Assembly (NCBI GenBank): GCA_965656875.1 | Contig: CBFHMJ010000002.1 | Span: forward strand, 124,001-188,000 | Direction of reading: 5' to 3' | DNA from: CBFHMJ01 sp965656875 | GTDB lineage: Bacteria; Pseudomonadota; Gammaproteobacteria; Enterobacterales; Alteromonadaceae | DNA length: 64,000 nucleotides | Part shown: one piece after another, positions 38,201-46,265 of the stretch | How the letters are laid out: every line of letters starts with the position of its first letter | How positions within the stretch are numbered: position 1 is the stretch's first letter | Program-made: the position numbers and the translations under genes | The notes under the pieces: model-generated | The model's database searches: none | Told to the model about the DNA's origin: nothing | The model's input: the letters and a program-made list of their open reading frames with translations, nothing else

Positions 38201-38759
38201 AGCGGCAAGGGCGGGTGAGCAAGGTCGTGGATTCGCTGTTGTTGCTGGCGAGGTCAGGAACCTGGCACAACGAAGTGCTGCGGCGGCAAAAGAAATTAAA
38301 GATCTCATCAGAGACAGTGTCACTAAGGTAGAAGATGGTACGTTACTGGTGAATGAATCAGGACAAATGCTGGAGGAAATTGTCGATTCTATCGAGAAAG
38401 TATCTCATATGATCCACGAAATAAGTGTTGCTTCCAGCCAGCAAAGTGAAGGCATTGAGCAGGTTAATAAAGCGATTTCACAAATGGATGAGATGACGCA
38501 ACAAAATGCCGCACTGGTTGAAGAGGCCTCTGCCGCAGGTGAGTCAATGGCAGAGCAGGCTCGTTCAATGAAACAGTTACTCAGTTTCTTTACTGTGGGT
38601 GACAGTGCTCATGCTATACCGACAACAGCATCAGCGGTTGTGCCGAGTCGTTCGGTCATGAGTCCTGTACGCCAACAGCATTCATCACCTCCTGCGGTTA
38701 ATGGTGGTCATGGAGGTTTTGATTTCGCTGATGACGGCGAAGAATGGCAAGATTTCTAG
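35271..38759 (+). CDS. Chemoreceptor with five tandem PAS units
   Basis: A 1162-residue methyl-accepting protein. Two membrane helices (residues ~10-55) are joined by a very short loop, so there is no periplasmic sensor domain. Five PAS units of exactly 131 residues follow (130-260, 261-391, 392-522, 523-653, 654-784), each starting near LDNCQANVMMADND. Two HAMP-like segments with GDLTQRI and GDMTQEI come next, then the signalling domain with the hairpin tip DEIAFQTNLLALNAAVEAAR. The protein ends EWQDF, like the xWxxF pentapeptide that tethers CheR and CheB. It probably senses an intracellular ligand or redox state. AGGAGG precedes the ATG. Confidence 0.95.
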   Translation: MNQVVKGQIFSRLIMTFFVNIIVFFAVISYLGFESNNSAYMAIAGFIVISAIMTAVLYNFINEIDPGEDDEDKWSSVIADIDALIASDWETQVLTEGEIGEALERIRQDRMMEPPVSADQALLIRQSQALNVCQANVMIANNDLEIVYMNGSAIELFQRNRDALQAAVSGFNPDSLVGTCVDAFHNNPAHQRQLLSSLNKPYFTTLTLGSLTFELTATPVFDEESNRIGTVVEWYDITQKLAKQRHDDQLAATNSRIKNALDNCQANVMMADNDFNIVYMNHSVREMLSGNEAALQKELPGFNVDKLIGTCVDSFHKNPAHQRQMVASLTRSYNAQLELGELTFDLIATPVFDDNGERLGTVVEWNDLTAELAKQKEQQEAARSTARIKNALDNCQANVMMADNDFNIIYMNNSVREMLLKNESDIQEVLPEFDMNKLIGTCVDVFHKKPSHQRQMVASLKQSYKTQLPVGDLTFDLIATPVFDDDGERLGTVVEWEDITDALHQQHVEQEKSRSTARIKNALDNCQANVMMADNDFNIIYMNNSVRQMLKGNETELRTILPGFAVDNLIGTCVDSFHKNPSHQRQMVSGLTSSYNTRLTLGALTFELIATPVFDDDGDRLGTVVEWEDMTEALIQQQRETEIAAENQRIRQALDNVSTNTMIADDHNNIIYMNASIHNMMNEAESDIKSELANFDSRNLVGKNIDVFHKNPAHQRRLLESMTSTYKAEITVGGRTFSLVANPIIDDDNKRIGTVVEWNDRTKEVAIELEIDNLISSAASGDLTQRIGEENKDGFFLRLATGLNQLVGIAQGVIENTANSLSAMAHGDMTQEIVEDYEGIFDKLKQDANATAGKLTEVVTKISSAAHTVTAGSEEIAQGNADLSQRTEEQASSLEQTASSMEEMTATVRQNADSAKVASELASTTCEQARKGGDVVERAVSSMSEINDSSKKIADIIGVIDEIAFQTNLLALNAAVEAARAGEQGRGFAVVAGEVRNLAQRSAAAAKEIKDLIRDSVTKVEDGTLLVNESGQMLEEIVDSIEKVSHMIHEISVASSQQSEGIEQVNKAISQMDEMTQQNAALVEEASAAGESMAEQARSMKQLLSFFTVGDSAHAIPTTASAVVPSRSVMSPVRQQHSSPPAVNGGHGGFDFADDGEEWQDF
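35658..37622 (+). repeat. Five in-frame 393-bp PAS-coding tandem repeats
   Basis: The codons for the LDN/LNV start of each PAS unit lie at 35658, 36051, 36444, 36837 and 37230, exactly 393 bases apart. Units 2, 3 and 4 are the most alike; units 1 and 5 are more diverged. No indel separates them. Confidence 0.92.
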
Positions 38760-38879
38760 CGGCATCTGTTACCTGAATTGTCGTTGTGTAGAGAGTAAGT
38801 CACGTTTATCTGTGCTTACTCTCCTTCCCTGAGCCTGATATGCGGTAAACCCGGGCTAACCATTTTCGGAGAAGCGCTT

Positions 38880-39713
38880 ATGTTCGCAAACAAAGAGTTT
38901 GTCATGACTGATGCTGACTTTGAGTTTGTTCGGGACACTGTCTATAAGACATGCGGTATTGTTTTGGGCGAGCATAAAAAGCAGATGGTTTATTCCAGAT
39001 TAGCCAGAAGAATCAGGGCATTAGGGTTATCTAGTCATCGTGAATACATCAACTACCTGGAATCCCATAAAGAAAAAGAATTCAGTGAGTTTATTAACGC
39101 ACTGACGACCAATCTGACATCATTCTTCCGCGAACAACATCATTTCGATTTTCTAAAAAATACCGTGATTCCTGAACTTTGCCGGATTCATCAACGCGAT
39201 CGAAGAATCAGATTCTGGTCGGCCGGATGTTCTTCAGGAGAAGAACCTTATTCAATCATGATGACGATGATGAGCAATATGTCGTTGACGAACTGGGATT
39301 TTAAACTGCTGGCGACGGATTTGGATTCCAATGTATTGAGCCGGGCGGCGGGCGGTGTTTATGGTGATCATCATTTAGAAGGTGTGCAAACCCTCATTAA
39401 AGATCGTTATTTTGATCGTATTGACGCTGAAAACTACCAGGTCAAACCTGAGTTAAAACAGTGTATTAGTTTTAAACGACTCAACCTCTTACAGCCAAAG
39501 TGGCCGATGAAAGGGCCATTTGATGTGATTTTTTGCCGGAATGTTCTGATTTATTTTGATCAGGAAACCAAGGATACCTTGTTTAAGCGTTATGCCGATA
39601 TGTTACGCCCTGGCGGTTATTTGTTCATTGGACATTCTGAATCAGTGGGGAAGGGGCATCCGTATCTAAGGCCACTCGGTAAAACGATGTACCAGTGCGA
39701 AAAGGAATTGTAA
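38880..39713 (+). CDS. cheR: Chemoreceptor methyltransferase CheR
   Basis: A 277-residue protein with the N-terminal CheR helical domain and a SAM-binding domain: WSAGCSSGEEPYS is the glycine loop, and FDVIFCRNVLIYF the later motif. It methylates glutamates of the receptor signalling domain. The xWxxF tail of the receptor encoded upstream fits tethering of a CheR with a beta-subdomain. The ATG at 38880 may be replaced by the internal ATG at codon 9. Confidence 0.95.
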   Translation: MFANKEFVMTDADFEFVRDTVYKTCGIVLGEHKKQMVYSRLARRIRALGLSSHREYINYLESHKEKEFSEFINALTTNLTSFFREQHHFDFLKNTVIPELCRIHQRDRRIRFWSAGCSSGEEPYSIMMTMMSNMSLTNWDFKLLATDLDSNVLSRAAGGVYGDHHLEGVQTLIKDRYFDRIDAENYQVKPELKQCISFKRLNLLQPKWPMKGPFDVIFCRNVLIYFDQETKDTLFKRYADMLRPGGYLFIGHSESVGKGHPYLRPLGKTMYQCEKEL

Positions 39714-40348
39714 TGATGCAAAACTTACAAGATACGCTACCCGGATTTTCAAACATCAAACGGTATTGGGACAAGCACAGAAAAATTGTGGTTGCGAAGA
39801 TTCTGCCAGGTGAATTTTACATATCGCGCAATAATGAGGTGATTTCTACCGTACTGGGTTCCTGTATCTCTGCCTGTATCTGGGACGATCGCAATCGAAT
39901 TGGTGGAATGAATCATTTTATGTTGCCGTTGAAGCGTGATGATCATGGTTCTATTGGATGGCAGAACAACATTGATTATACCTGTCGGTATGGTAACTGG
40001 GCGATGGAATACCTGGTCAACGAGATTCTTAAAAATGGCGGTAATCGTCGTTATCTCAAAGCAAAGATTTTTGGTGGAGGTCAAATTATTAAAGGGATTT
40101 CAGGCGATGTAGGTGCTGGAAACATCAGTTTTGTACTGGAATATCTCAAGAATGAAAATATTGAACTGGTTTCTGGTGATTACGGTGGCAATACCCCCCG
40201 TAAAGTCGTGTTTCATCCGTTAACCGGGAAGGCGCAAATGAAACGCCTACAAAGCTTGCACAATGACACGATTCAACAGCGTGAATCGCAGTATATGCAT
40301 GATATCGAAAATCAGGAATCTTCCAGTGGCGATGTAGAGCTATTCTAA
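39713..40348 (+). CDS. cheD: Chemoreceptor glutamine deamidase CheD
   Basis: A protein of 211 residues. The catalytic Cys is in LGSCISACIWD and the His in GGMNHFMLP; KIFGGGQII follows. It deamidates receptor glutamines so that they can be methylated. The start is the ATG overlapping the cheR stop (TAATG) with AGGA seven bases upstream. The protein ends in SSGDVELF after an acidic, flexible tail; a similar DDIELF end is found on the CheZ-like protein at 56.6 kb. Confidence 0.93.
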   Translation: MMQNLQDTLPGFSNIKRYWDKHRKIVVAKILPGEFYISRNNEVISTVLGSCISACIWDDRNRIGGMNHFMLPLKRDDHGSIGWQNNIDYTCRYGNWAMEYLVNEILKNGGNRRYLKAKIFGGGQIIKGISGDVGAGNISFVLEYLKNENIELVSGDYGGNTPRKVVFHPLTGKAQMKRLQSLHNDTIQQRESQYMHDIENQESSSGDVELF

Positions 40349-40364
40349 TAAAAAGGGAAATAAT

Positions 40365-41420
40365 ATGGCACGCATAATAAAAGTACTTGTTGTTGATGAC
40401 TCTCCACTGGTCCAGCAACTTATAACGGATATATTGAATCAGGCACCTGATATAAAGGTTGTTGGCGTAGCAGATGATCCCTACGACGCCAGAGATAAAA
40501 TTAAGCAACTGCAACCTGATGTCCTGACACTGGATGTTGAAATGCCAAGAATGAATGGAATCGCATTCCTTAAAAACCTGATGCGGTTAAGACCTATGCC
40601 CGTTGTGATGGTTTCAACATTAACGGAGAAAGGTGCACCGGTAACGATGGAAGCGTTAGAACTGGGAGCGGTTGATTTTGTGCCTAAACCCAAAATGAAT
40701 GTTGAGACGGAACTGGTCGGTTATCGAGAGGAAATTCATGAGAAAATCAGAGCAGCTGCGTTATCACGGGTACGGAGTTTAACGGAGCATAAGTCACAGC
40801 AAAGCGCAGGAAGCACGTTAACAAATCTTGAGCAGCTTAAGTTTCAACAACGGTTTATTGTGGCAATTGGGGCATCAACCGGTGGGACAGAGGCTATTAA
40901 GCAAGTAATTACCCGTTTTCCTAAACATTTTTCACCGGTGGTGATTACCCAGCATATTCCACCAGTATTCAGTAGTTCATTTGCTCAGCGTATGGATGGC
41001 GCTTGTCAGATGCATGTGCAGGAAGCTACGGATGGCATGCCTGTTGAAGCGGGCAATATTTATATTGCACCTGGAGATCATCATTTAGAAGTTGTAATGA
41101 AAAGTGGCCGTATGTACTGCCACGTATTTCAGGGAGAAAAGGTTAATCGTCATCGTCCGTCTGTTGATGTGATGTTTAACTCGGTGATGAATTCTGCTGG
41201 TATGCACTCAACGGCGGCAATACTAACAGGAATGGGTTCTGATGGTGCTCAAAGCTTGCTGGCTATGAAGCAAAGTGGGATTAAAACTATCGCACAGGAC
41301 GAAGAATCGTGCGTGGTTTATGGTATGCCTCGCGCAGCCGCTGAATTAAATGCAGCCACTAAGATTGCGCCGCTGGATCGTATAGCCGATTTGTTGATGC
41401 GAACGGCGCTTAAATCATAG
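40365..41420 (+). CDS. cheB: Protein-glutamate methylesterase CheB
   Basis: A 351-residue response regulator with a receiver domain (VVDDSPLVQQ, phosphoacceptor Asp in LDVEMPRMNG, Lys in VPKP) and a C-terminal methylesterase domain with the catalytic Ser in AIGASTGGTEA, His in ITQHIPPVF and Asp in GMGSDGAQ. When phosphorylated by CheA it removes receptor methyl groups. It is the last gene of the operon and converges with the deacetylase gene. Confidence 0.96.
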   Translation: MARIIKVLVVDDSPLVQQLITDILNQAPDIKVVGVADDPYDARDKIKQLQPDVLTLDVEMPRMNGIAFLKNLMRLRPMPVVMVSTLTEKGAPVTMEALELGAVDFVPKPKMNVETELVGYREEIHEKIRAAALSRVRSLTEHKSQQSAGSTLTNLEQLKFQQRFIVAIGASTGGTEAIKQVITRFPKHFSPVVITQHIPPVFSSSFAQRMDGACQMHVQEATDGMPVEAGNIYIAPGDHHLEVVMKSGRMYCHVFQGEKVNRHRPSVDVMFNSVMNSAGMHSTAAILTGMGSDGAQSLLAMKQSGIKTIAQDEESCVVYGMPRAAAELNAATKIAPLDRIADLLMRTALKS

Positions 41421-41438
41421 TTGGTGTTACATCACGGT

Positions 41439-42530
41439 CTAGTCAATTTCTGGAGCCATCATTAACCAGGGTTGTGAGAACCAGTAATAGCGACCCGACT
41501 TAGTTTGTGAACGAGCTGTGCAGTTGTATCGGCTACGTTCAGGTGGTAGTGGATGCTCTGCCTGCACAATAAAACTTGTATCAGAAACCCATTCAGGATG
41601 AACCATGCCTTGCCCGGATACATAACAGCGCAAGTTACGCTGATCAAAATCTACAACATCAATCGTCACTTTAAGTGCAGGTTTGTTATCCATTGTTTTT
41701 GGATCGGCATTTTCCAGTGCTGTGATTGCAAAGGGCAGGCTTTTAAGCTTTACCGATAAAGTTTCCAGATTGCTGTATATGCCTGAGGCAGGAAAGCGAG
41801 GTAGTCGCGTGAAGTTATTGGTTGGACCGATGGCGCCTGAGTGTTGCCCAAATCCGGTGTAGCCCATAGCTCGTACTAAATTTTGTAATTCAATGGAAAA
41901 TTCACCATAAGGATAAGCCAGCCATTGGTGCGCCTGTTGGGTTTCCTGAGTAATTCGTAATTCAGCTTGTTCTATTTCCTGTTTGATCCGCTTTAAACGT
42001 TCTGCTTTGGTTAGTGCATCATATTCTCGGATCAAGTATTGGTGCATACCTGTATGATTGCCTATTTCAACGCCTTCTTTAATCAATGTGCGTAGCTGTT
42101 CCCAGGTCATGAAATCACCAAATTGACGATCGATCATGCCAGGATTAACGAAGATGGCGTATGGCCATTGCTTTTCTTTTAACACTGGACGTGCATTATC
42201 GAACACATTTAAGTACCCATCATCAAAAGTAATTGCCACCATGTTTTCGACACCGGCAGCATTGCTTTTTACAGCATTGAGTAATGTTGACAGGGAAACA
42301 ACTTCCAAATTCTGTTCGGCCAGCCAATCCATATGGGTTTTAAATGCTTCTGGAGAGATGCTGGTACTGGCTGGCGTCTGTTTACTGACATGATGGTATT
42401 GTAGAATAACCGCGCTTTGTGCCGCGGGTAGAAAGAGAGATGTACCAACCAAGGTATAAATTGCCATGGCGGTCGATGTTAGTGATTTTAGTAATCGACC
42501 CGGTAAAAACTGACTAAGCGATACGCTCAT
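41439..42530 (-). CDS. Exported polysaccharide deacetylase (NodB domain)
   Basis: A protein of about 363 residues. An N-terminal hydrophobic segment followed by AAQSA suggests a signal peptide. The NodB domain has TFDDGY (catalytic and metal Asp) and the metal His pair in GNHTGMHQ, then LAYPYGEFS. It should remove acetyl groups from a surface or wall polysaccharide in the periplasm. The C-terminal ~100 residues form a beta-rich extension. The start chosen is the ATG at 42530; the frame is open 17 codons further upstream. Confidence 0.9.
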   Translation of the reverse strand: MSVSLSQFLPGRLLKSLTSTAMAIYTLVGTSLFLPAAQSAVILQYHHVSKQTPASTSISPEAFKTHMDWLAEQNLEVVSLSTLLNAVKSNAAGVENMVAITFDDGYLNVFDNARPVLKEKQWPYAIFVNPGMIDRQFGDFMTWEQLRTLIKEGVEIGNHTGMHQYLIREYDALTKAERLKRIKQEIEQAELRITQETQQAHQWLAYPYGEFSIELQNLVRAMGYTGFGQHSGAIGPTNNFTRLPRFPASGIYSNLETLSVKLKSLPFAITALENADPKTMDNKPALKVTIDVVDFDQRNLRCYVSGQGMVHPEWVSDTSFIVQAEHPLPPERSRYNCTARSQTKSGRYYWFSQPWLMMAPEID

Positions 42531-42629
42531 AAATAAAAATTGCCCCGATAAATAATAGTAATGGCATGAGCTGTCTGGCACGTTGGCTCAGATTCTGATT
42601 GTTAAACTCATCATAAGCAGAAATCATAA

Positions 42630-43973
42630 ATGATAAATCTTAACTGGTCATCACATCGTGCGCTTTTAAGCATTGCGATCCCCATGATTCTATCAAATAT
42701 TACGGTCCCTTTGTTGGCATTAGTGGATACCGCAGTTGTGGGGCACCTGAGTCATTCTTATTATCTTGGTGGTGTTGCTGTCGGTTCGATGATCGCGACC
42801 TTTATATTCTGGATGTGTGGCTTTTTGCGTATGTCCACCACAGGCATTGCATCTCAGGCTTATGGTGCAAACGATAAACAGCAACAAATAACAACGTTAT
42901 ATCAAGGTGTTATAGTGGCTCTGGTTATTGCTGTTACAGCGTTGGTATTACAATTACCCATAAAGCAGTTAGGGTTTTGGCTGGCTGGTGGTAGTGCAGA
43001 AGTTCAGGAATACGGCAAAATCTACTTTGATATTCGTATCTGGAGTGCGCCGGCAGCTCTCGTTAATCTGGTACTCCTTGGTTGGATGTTAGGATTGCAC
43101 AATGCCAAAGGCCCGATGTTCCATCTGATTGTCACCAATATTGTGAATATTGTACTGGATGTGGTGCTTGTCTTTGGCATGGATATGGGGGTTGAAGGCG
43201 TTGCCACAGCTACGGTAATTGCTGACTATTGTGGCATGCTGTTTGGTTTCTGGATGGTGTCAAAAACGGCAAAACAACACGACTTACCACTTAACAGGTC
43301 TACCGTTGGGTTATCTCGAGATACGTCCAGATTTAAACGCTTTTTAAGCGTTAACCGGGATATTTTATTAAGAACGCTCATGCTTCAGATTTGCTTTAGT
43401 TTTATGACCTTTCATGGTGCCAGGCTGGGAGATGATATTGTTGCTGCTAATGCGTTATTACTGAATTTCCTGTTACTTATTTCCTTTGGTCTGGATGGGA
43501 TAGCTTATGCAGCAGAAGCGATGGTAGGCAAAGCAAAAGGGCAGCAAAGCATTAAAGCGTTACAGGAAGCAGTAAGACAGACTTTGGGTTGGTCAATCGT
43601 ATTTGCGGTGATTTATTCATTGGTTTTTTTACTCGGCGGTAACCTGATCGTTAATTTGCTGTCGGATATACCAGCAATACGGGAGACGGCAAAAACCTAT
43701 ATGCACTGGATTGTTATTTTGCCACTGGCCAGTGTCTGGTGCTATCTGTTTGATGGTGTTTTTATCGGATTAACAAGAGCTACAGATATGAGGAATGGGA
43801 TGTTTGTCTCCGCATTAGTCGGTTTTTTCGGGGTCTGGTATCTGGTTAAGTCACTGGAAAATCACGGCCTGTGGATCGCATTGGTGAGTTTCATGTGTTT
43901 TCGTGGCGGTATACTGGCCTTACGCTATGTACAACTGGTAAAGCAGAACAAAATATTGGCAGAGAGCTTGTAA
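42630..43973 (+). CDS. dinF: MATE-family efflux transporter (DinF-like)
   Basis: A 447-residue protein with twelve predicted membrane helices. It has the DinF-type start PMILSNITVPLLALVDTAVVGHL and FLRMSTTGIASQA. It should export cationic or toxic compounds using an ion gradient. In Escherichia coli dinF follows lexA in the SOS regulon; here it is alone and no SOS box was seen in the 99 bases upstream. The ribosome site before the ATG is weak. Confidence 0.9.
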   Translation: MINLNWSSHRALLSIAIPMILSNITVPLLALVDTAVVGHLSHSYYLGGVAVGSMIATFIFWMCGFLRMSTTGIASQAYGANDKQQQITTLYQGVIVALVIAVTALVLQLPIKQLGFWLAGGSAEVQEYGKIYFDIRIWSAPAALVNLVLLGWMLGLHNAKGPMFHLIVTNIVNIVLDVVLVFGMDMGVEGVATATVIADYCGMLFGFWMVSKTAKQHDLPLNRSTVGLSRDTSRFKRFLSVNRDILLRTLMLQICFSFMTFHGARLGDDIVAANALLLNFLLLISFGLDGIAYAAEAMVGKAKGQQSIKALQEAVRQTLGWSIVFAVIYSLVFLLGGNLIVNLLSDIPAIRETAKTYMHWIVILPLASVWCYLFDGVFIGLTRATDMRNGMFVSALVGFFGVWYLVKSLENHGLWIALVSFMCFRGGILALRYVQLVKQNKILAESL

Positions 43974-44049
43974 CCGCAAGGCGAAATGCCACATTACAAA
44001 CTCTCTGACTGATGGGGGAAACAGCTGTGATTAGTCGGTATTCATACCA

Positions 44050-46107
44050 TTACTTTTCGTTACTGTTTTCATCCTGAGTTCCATGATCATCAAACCACTG
44101 AATGATGTGGTTTACTTTTGAAATCAGGTTACTTGGACGTTTGTTGATGCTGTGAGATGAACCCGGGATGCGAACCATCTTAGTTTCAATATCACGTAAT
44201 TTAAGCGCCTGGAAGTATTGCTCGGTTTCTGACATCGGCGTTCTTAAATCTGATTCACCTGTTAGCATCATTGTTGGCGTTTTTACGTTTCCAACCAGTG
44301 ATAGTGGCGAGCGAGCCCAGAAAGCTTCCGGATCTTCCCAGGGATTTTTACCAAACCAATATCTACCAACCATGAATGAAATGTCGGCATAAAGTGCAAA
44401 ACTGCTCCAGTTAATAACAGGTTTTGCGACGACGGCTGCGGCAAAACGATCTGTTTTACCAATGATCCAGCTTGTTAACACGCCGCCACCGCTACCGCCG
44501 GTGACATATAAACGCTCTTCATCGACATAACCTTGTTTAATGACTTCATCGACACCTGACATCAAATCATCATAGTCATTACCCGGGTAATTGTGGTGGA
44601 TGAGATCAGCAAACGCCTGACCATAGCTGGTGCTTCCTCGTGGGTTGGTGTACAGCACGACATAACCTGCGGCGGCAAAGAGTTGAACTTCCGGTGAAAA
44701 ACGGAAACCGTAATTGGTATAGGGACCACCATGAATTTCGAGAATTAACGGATATTTCTTCGATGGATCAAAGTTAGCCGGTTTAGCAATCCATCCTTGA
44801 ATCTCCTGACCATCAAAACTTGATTTGTACCAGATTTCTTCAACAGTCGCCAATTCACGATAAGGCAGAACATCACCATTAAGATCGGTCAGTATGGTCG
44901 ACTTTTTGCCTCTTTTATTGGTTACTGCGATATCAGCCAGACGATCAGTTGTGCCGTGTGTATATGCAATATAACCTTTTGGATGAACAGTGAAATCACC
45001 GCCGCTATATGGGCGACCAAATGATGTACCTCCGACTTGATCGACAAGTTCAGTGACCTTGCCGTTTACCGTGACTTTCGCGATTTTGGTATCACCTTTG
45101 TCGTGATACATCGCATACAGATTTTTGTCATCACGCCATTCAAAGCCAGCAATGCCTCTGTCCAGGGACGCGGTCAGATTCTTGATTTCACCACCGTCTG
45201 TTTTCATCAGGTAGATATTATCCAGCTGATGACCCAACTCCTTGTCATCATAACCTGTCCAGGCGATCCATTTGCCATTTGGCGAAATAGCCGGTGATTT
45301 ATCAGGGCCAAAGCGTTTTGTTAACTGAGTAATCGCTTTTGTCGCTACATCAATGCGGTATAGCTCAGAGTTTCTTGGTTCAAAATATGCGTTCTCGCGA
45401 CGATTAGCAGAGAAGACGATGGATTTACCATCTTTAGCCCAGGCCAGTGTAGAGCCATGATCATAATTGTCTGTCGTCAGCTGACGAGCAGAACCGCCTG
45501 TTGCCGGGATAACAAAGATTTGCGTGTGGCCTTGTGGTAAATGACCAACGCCGTCAAAGCGATAAATAGGTTCATCAACGACAACGGCGCTGTCGGCCCA
45601 GGTTGCGCCTTTTGGTTTTGCTGGCATACGGGCATAAGGTTTTTTGTAACCCGGAACAAACTGCGTGTAAGCAATCCACTGACCATCGGGTGACCAGGAT
45701 AAATTACTGGCTCCATAAGGCAGTACGGTTAGCTTCAATTCATCGCCGTTATCCATCCAGCGAACATATATATGATTGCTGCCATCTCGGTTAGACACAT
45801 AGGCCAGTTTGCTGCCATCAGGTGAAAACTCGGCTTTGCCCGCGTTGAGTTTGTCGCTGGTAAGTGGTCGGTGATTCTTGCCTTCGGAAGTCATTTGCCA
45901 GATATCACTTCGACGTTTGTCGGTCATGATATCCATGAAATTACGAGTATAAATAATGGATTTTCCGTCTGGCGAGAAGTGCGGGGCGGAAGCAAATTCC
46001 AGTTGGAATAAATCGAGATCAGTAAGTGGTTGTTTGGTCGTTTCAGCAATGACGCCTGAACTCATGATCCCTGACAGTGTAAGTAAACAGACACTGGAAA
46101 ACTTCAT
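44050..46107 (-). CDS. Exported S9-family prolyl oligopeptidase-like peptidase
   Basis: A 685-residue protein with a signal peptide (ending near SGVIAETT), a beta-propeller with several TolB-like repeats (for example FSPDGSKLAYVSNRDG, WSPDGQWIAY), and a C-terminal alpha/beta hydrolase domain. The catalytic Ser is in TGGSGGGVLT, the Asp in ESDLRTPM and the His in GSSHSI. It should cut small peptides, as acylaminoacyl or dipeptidyl peptidases of this family do, in the periplasm. It is a single-gene unit. Confidence 0.92.
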   Translation of the reverse strand: MKFSSVCLLTLSGIMSSGVIAETTKQPLTDLDLFQLEFASAPHFSPDGKSIIYTRNFMDIMTDKRRSDIWQMTSEGKNHRPLTSDKLNAGKAEFSPDGSKLAYVSNRDGSNHIYVRWMDNGDELKLTVLPYGASNLSWSPDGQWIAYTQFVPGYKKPYARMPAKPKGATWADSAVVVDEPIYRFDGVGHLPQGHTQIFVIPATGGSARQLTTDNYDHGSTLAWAKDGKSIVFSANRRENAYFEPRNSELYRIDVATKAITQLTKRFGPDKSPAISPNGKWIAWTGYDDKELGHQLDNIYLMKTDGGEIKNLTASLDRGIAGFEWRDDKNLYAMYHDKGDTKIAKVTVNGKVTELVDQVGGTSFGRPYSGGDFTVHPKGYIAYTHGTTDRLADIAVTNKRGKKSTILTDLNGDVLPYRELATVEEIWYKSSFDGQEIQGWIAKPANFDPSKKYPLILEIHGGPYTNYGFRFSPEVQLFAAAGYVVLYTNPRGSTSYGQAFADLIHHNYPGNDYDDLMSGVDEVIKQGYVDEERLYVTGGSGGGVLTSWIIGKTDRFAAAVVAKPVINWSSFALYADISFMVGRYWFGKNPWEDPEAFWARSPLSLVGNVKTPTMMLTGESDLRTPMSETEQYFQALKLRDIETKMVRIPGSSHSINKRPSNLISKVNHIIQWFDDHGTQDENSNEK

Positions 46108-46210
46108 GAAAATTCTCCTGAAGAGTTATTGTTGCTTTAGAGTCCTAAGAAAAGCAGGTGAGGAGATTTACACAAGCATTTTGCGATTAAACAGGGGGAT
46201 GGGGAGACAG

Positions 46211-46242
46211 ATAAAAGTGACCCGCCAGCAGGCGGGTCACTT
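46211..46242 (-). terminator. dsbD terminator
   Basis: A perfect 12-bp inverted repeat (46215-46226 and 46231-46242) with a four-base loop, followed on the minus strand by TTTTAT. It lies 24 bases past the dsbD stop. Confidence 0.88.
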
Positions 46243-46265
46243 AAATGAGTGGATACAGCAAACTA

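Noticed and set aside
42531..42629. SOS box before the DinF-like gene
   Set aside because: No CTGT-N8-ACAG match was seen in the upstream region, so SOS control is not supported here.
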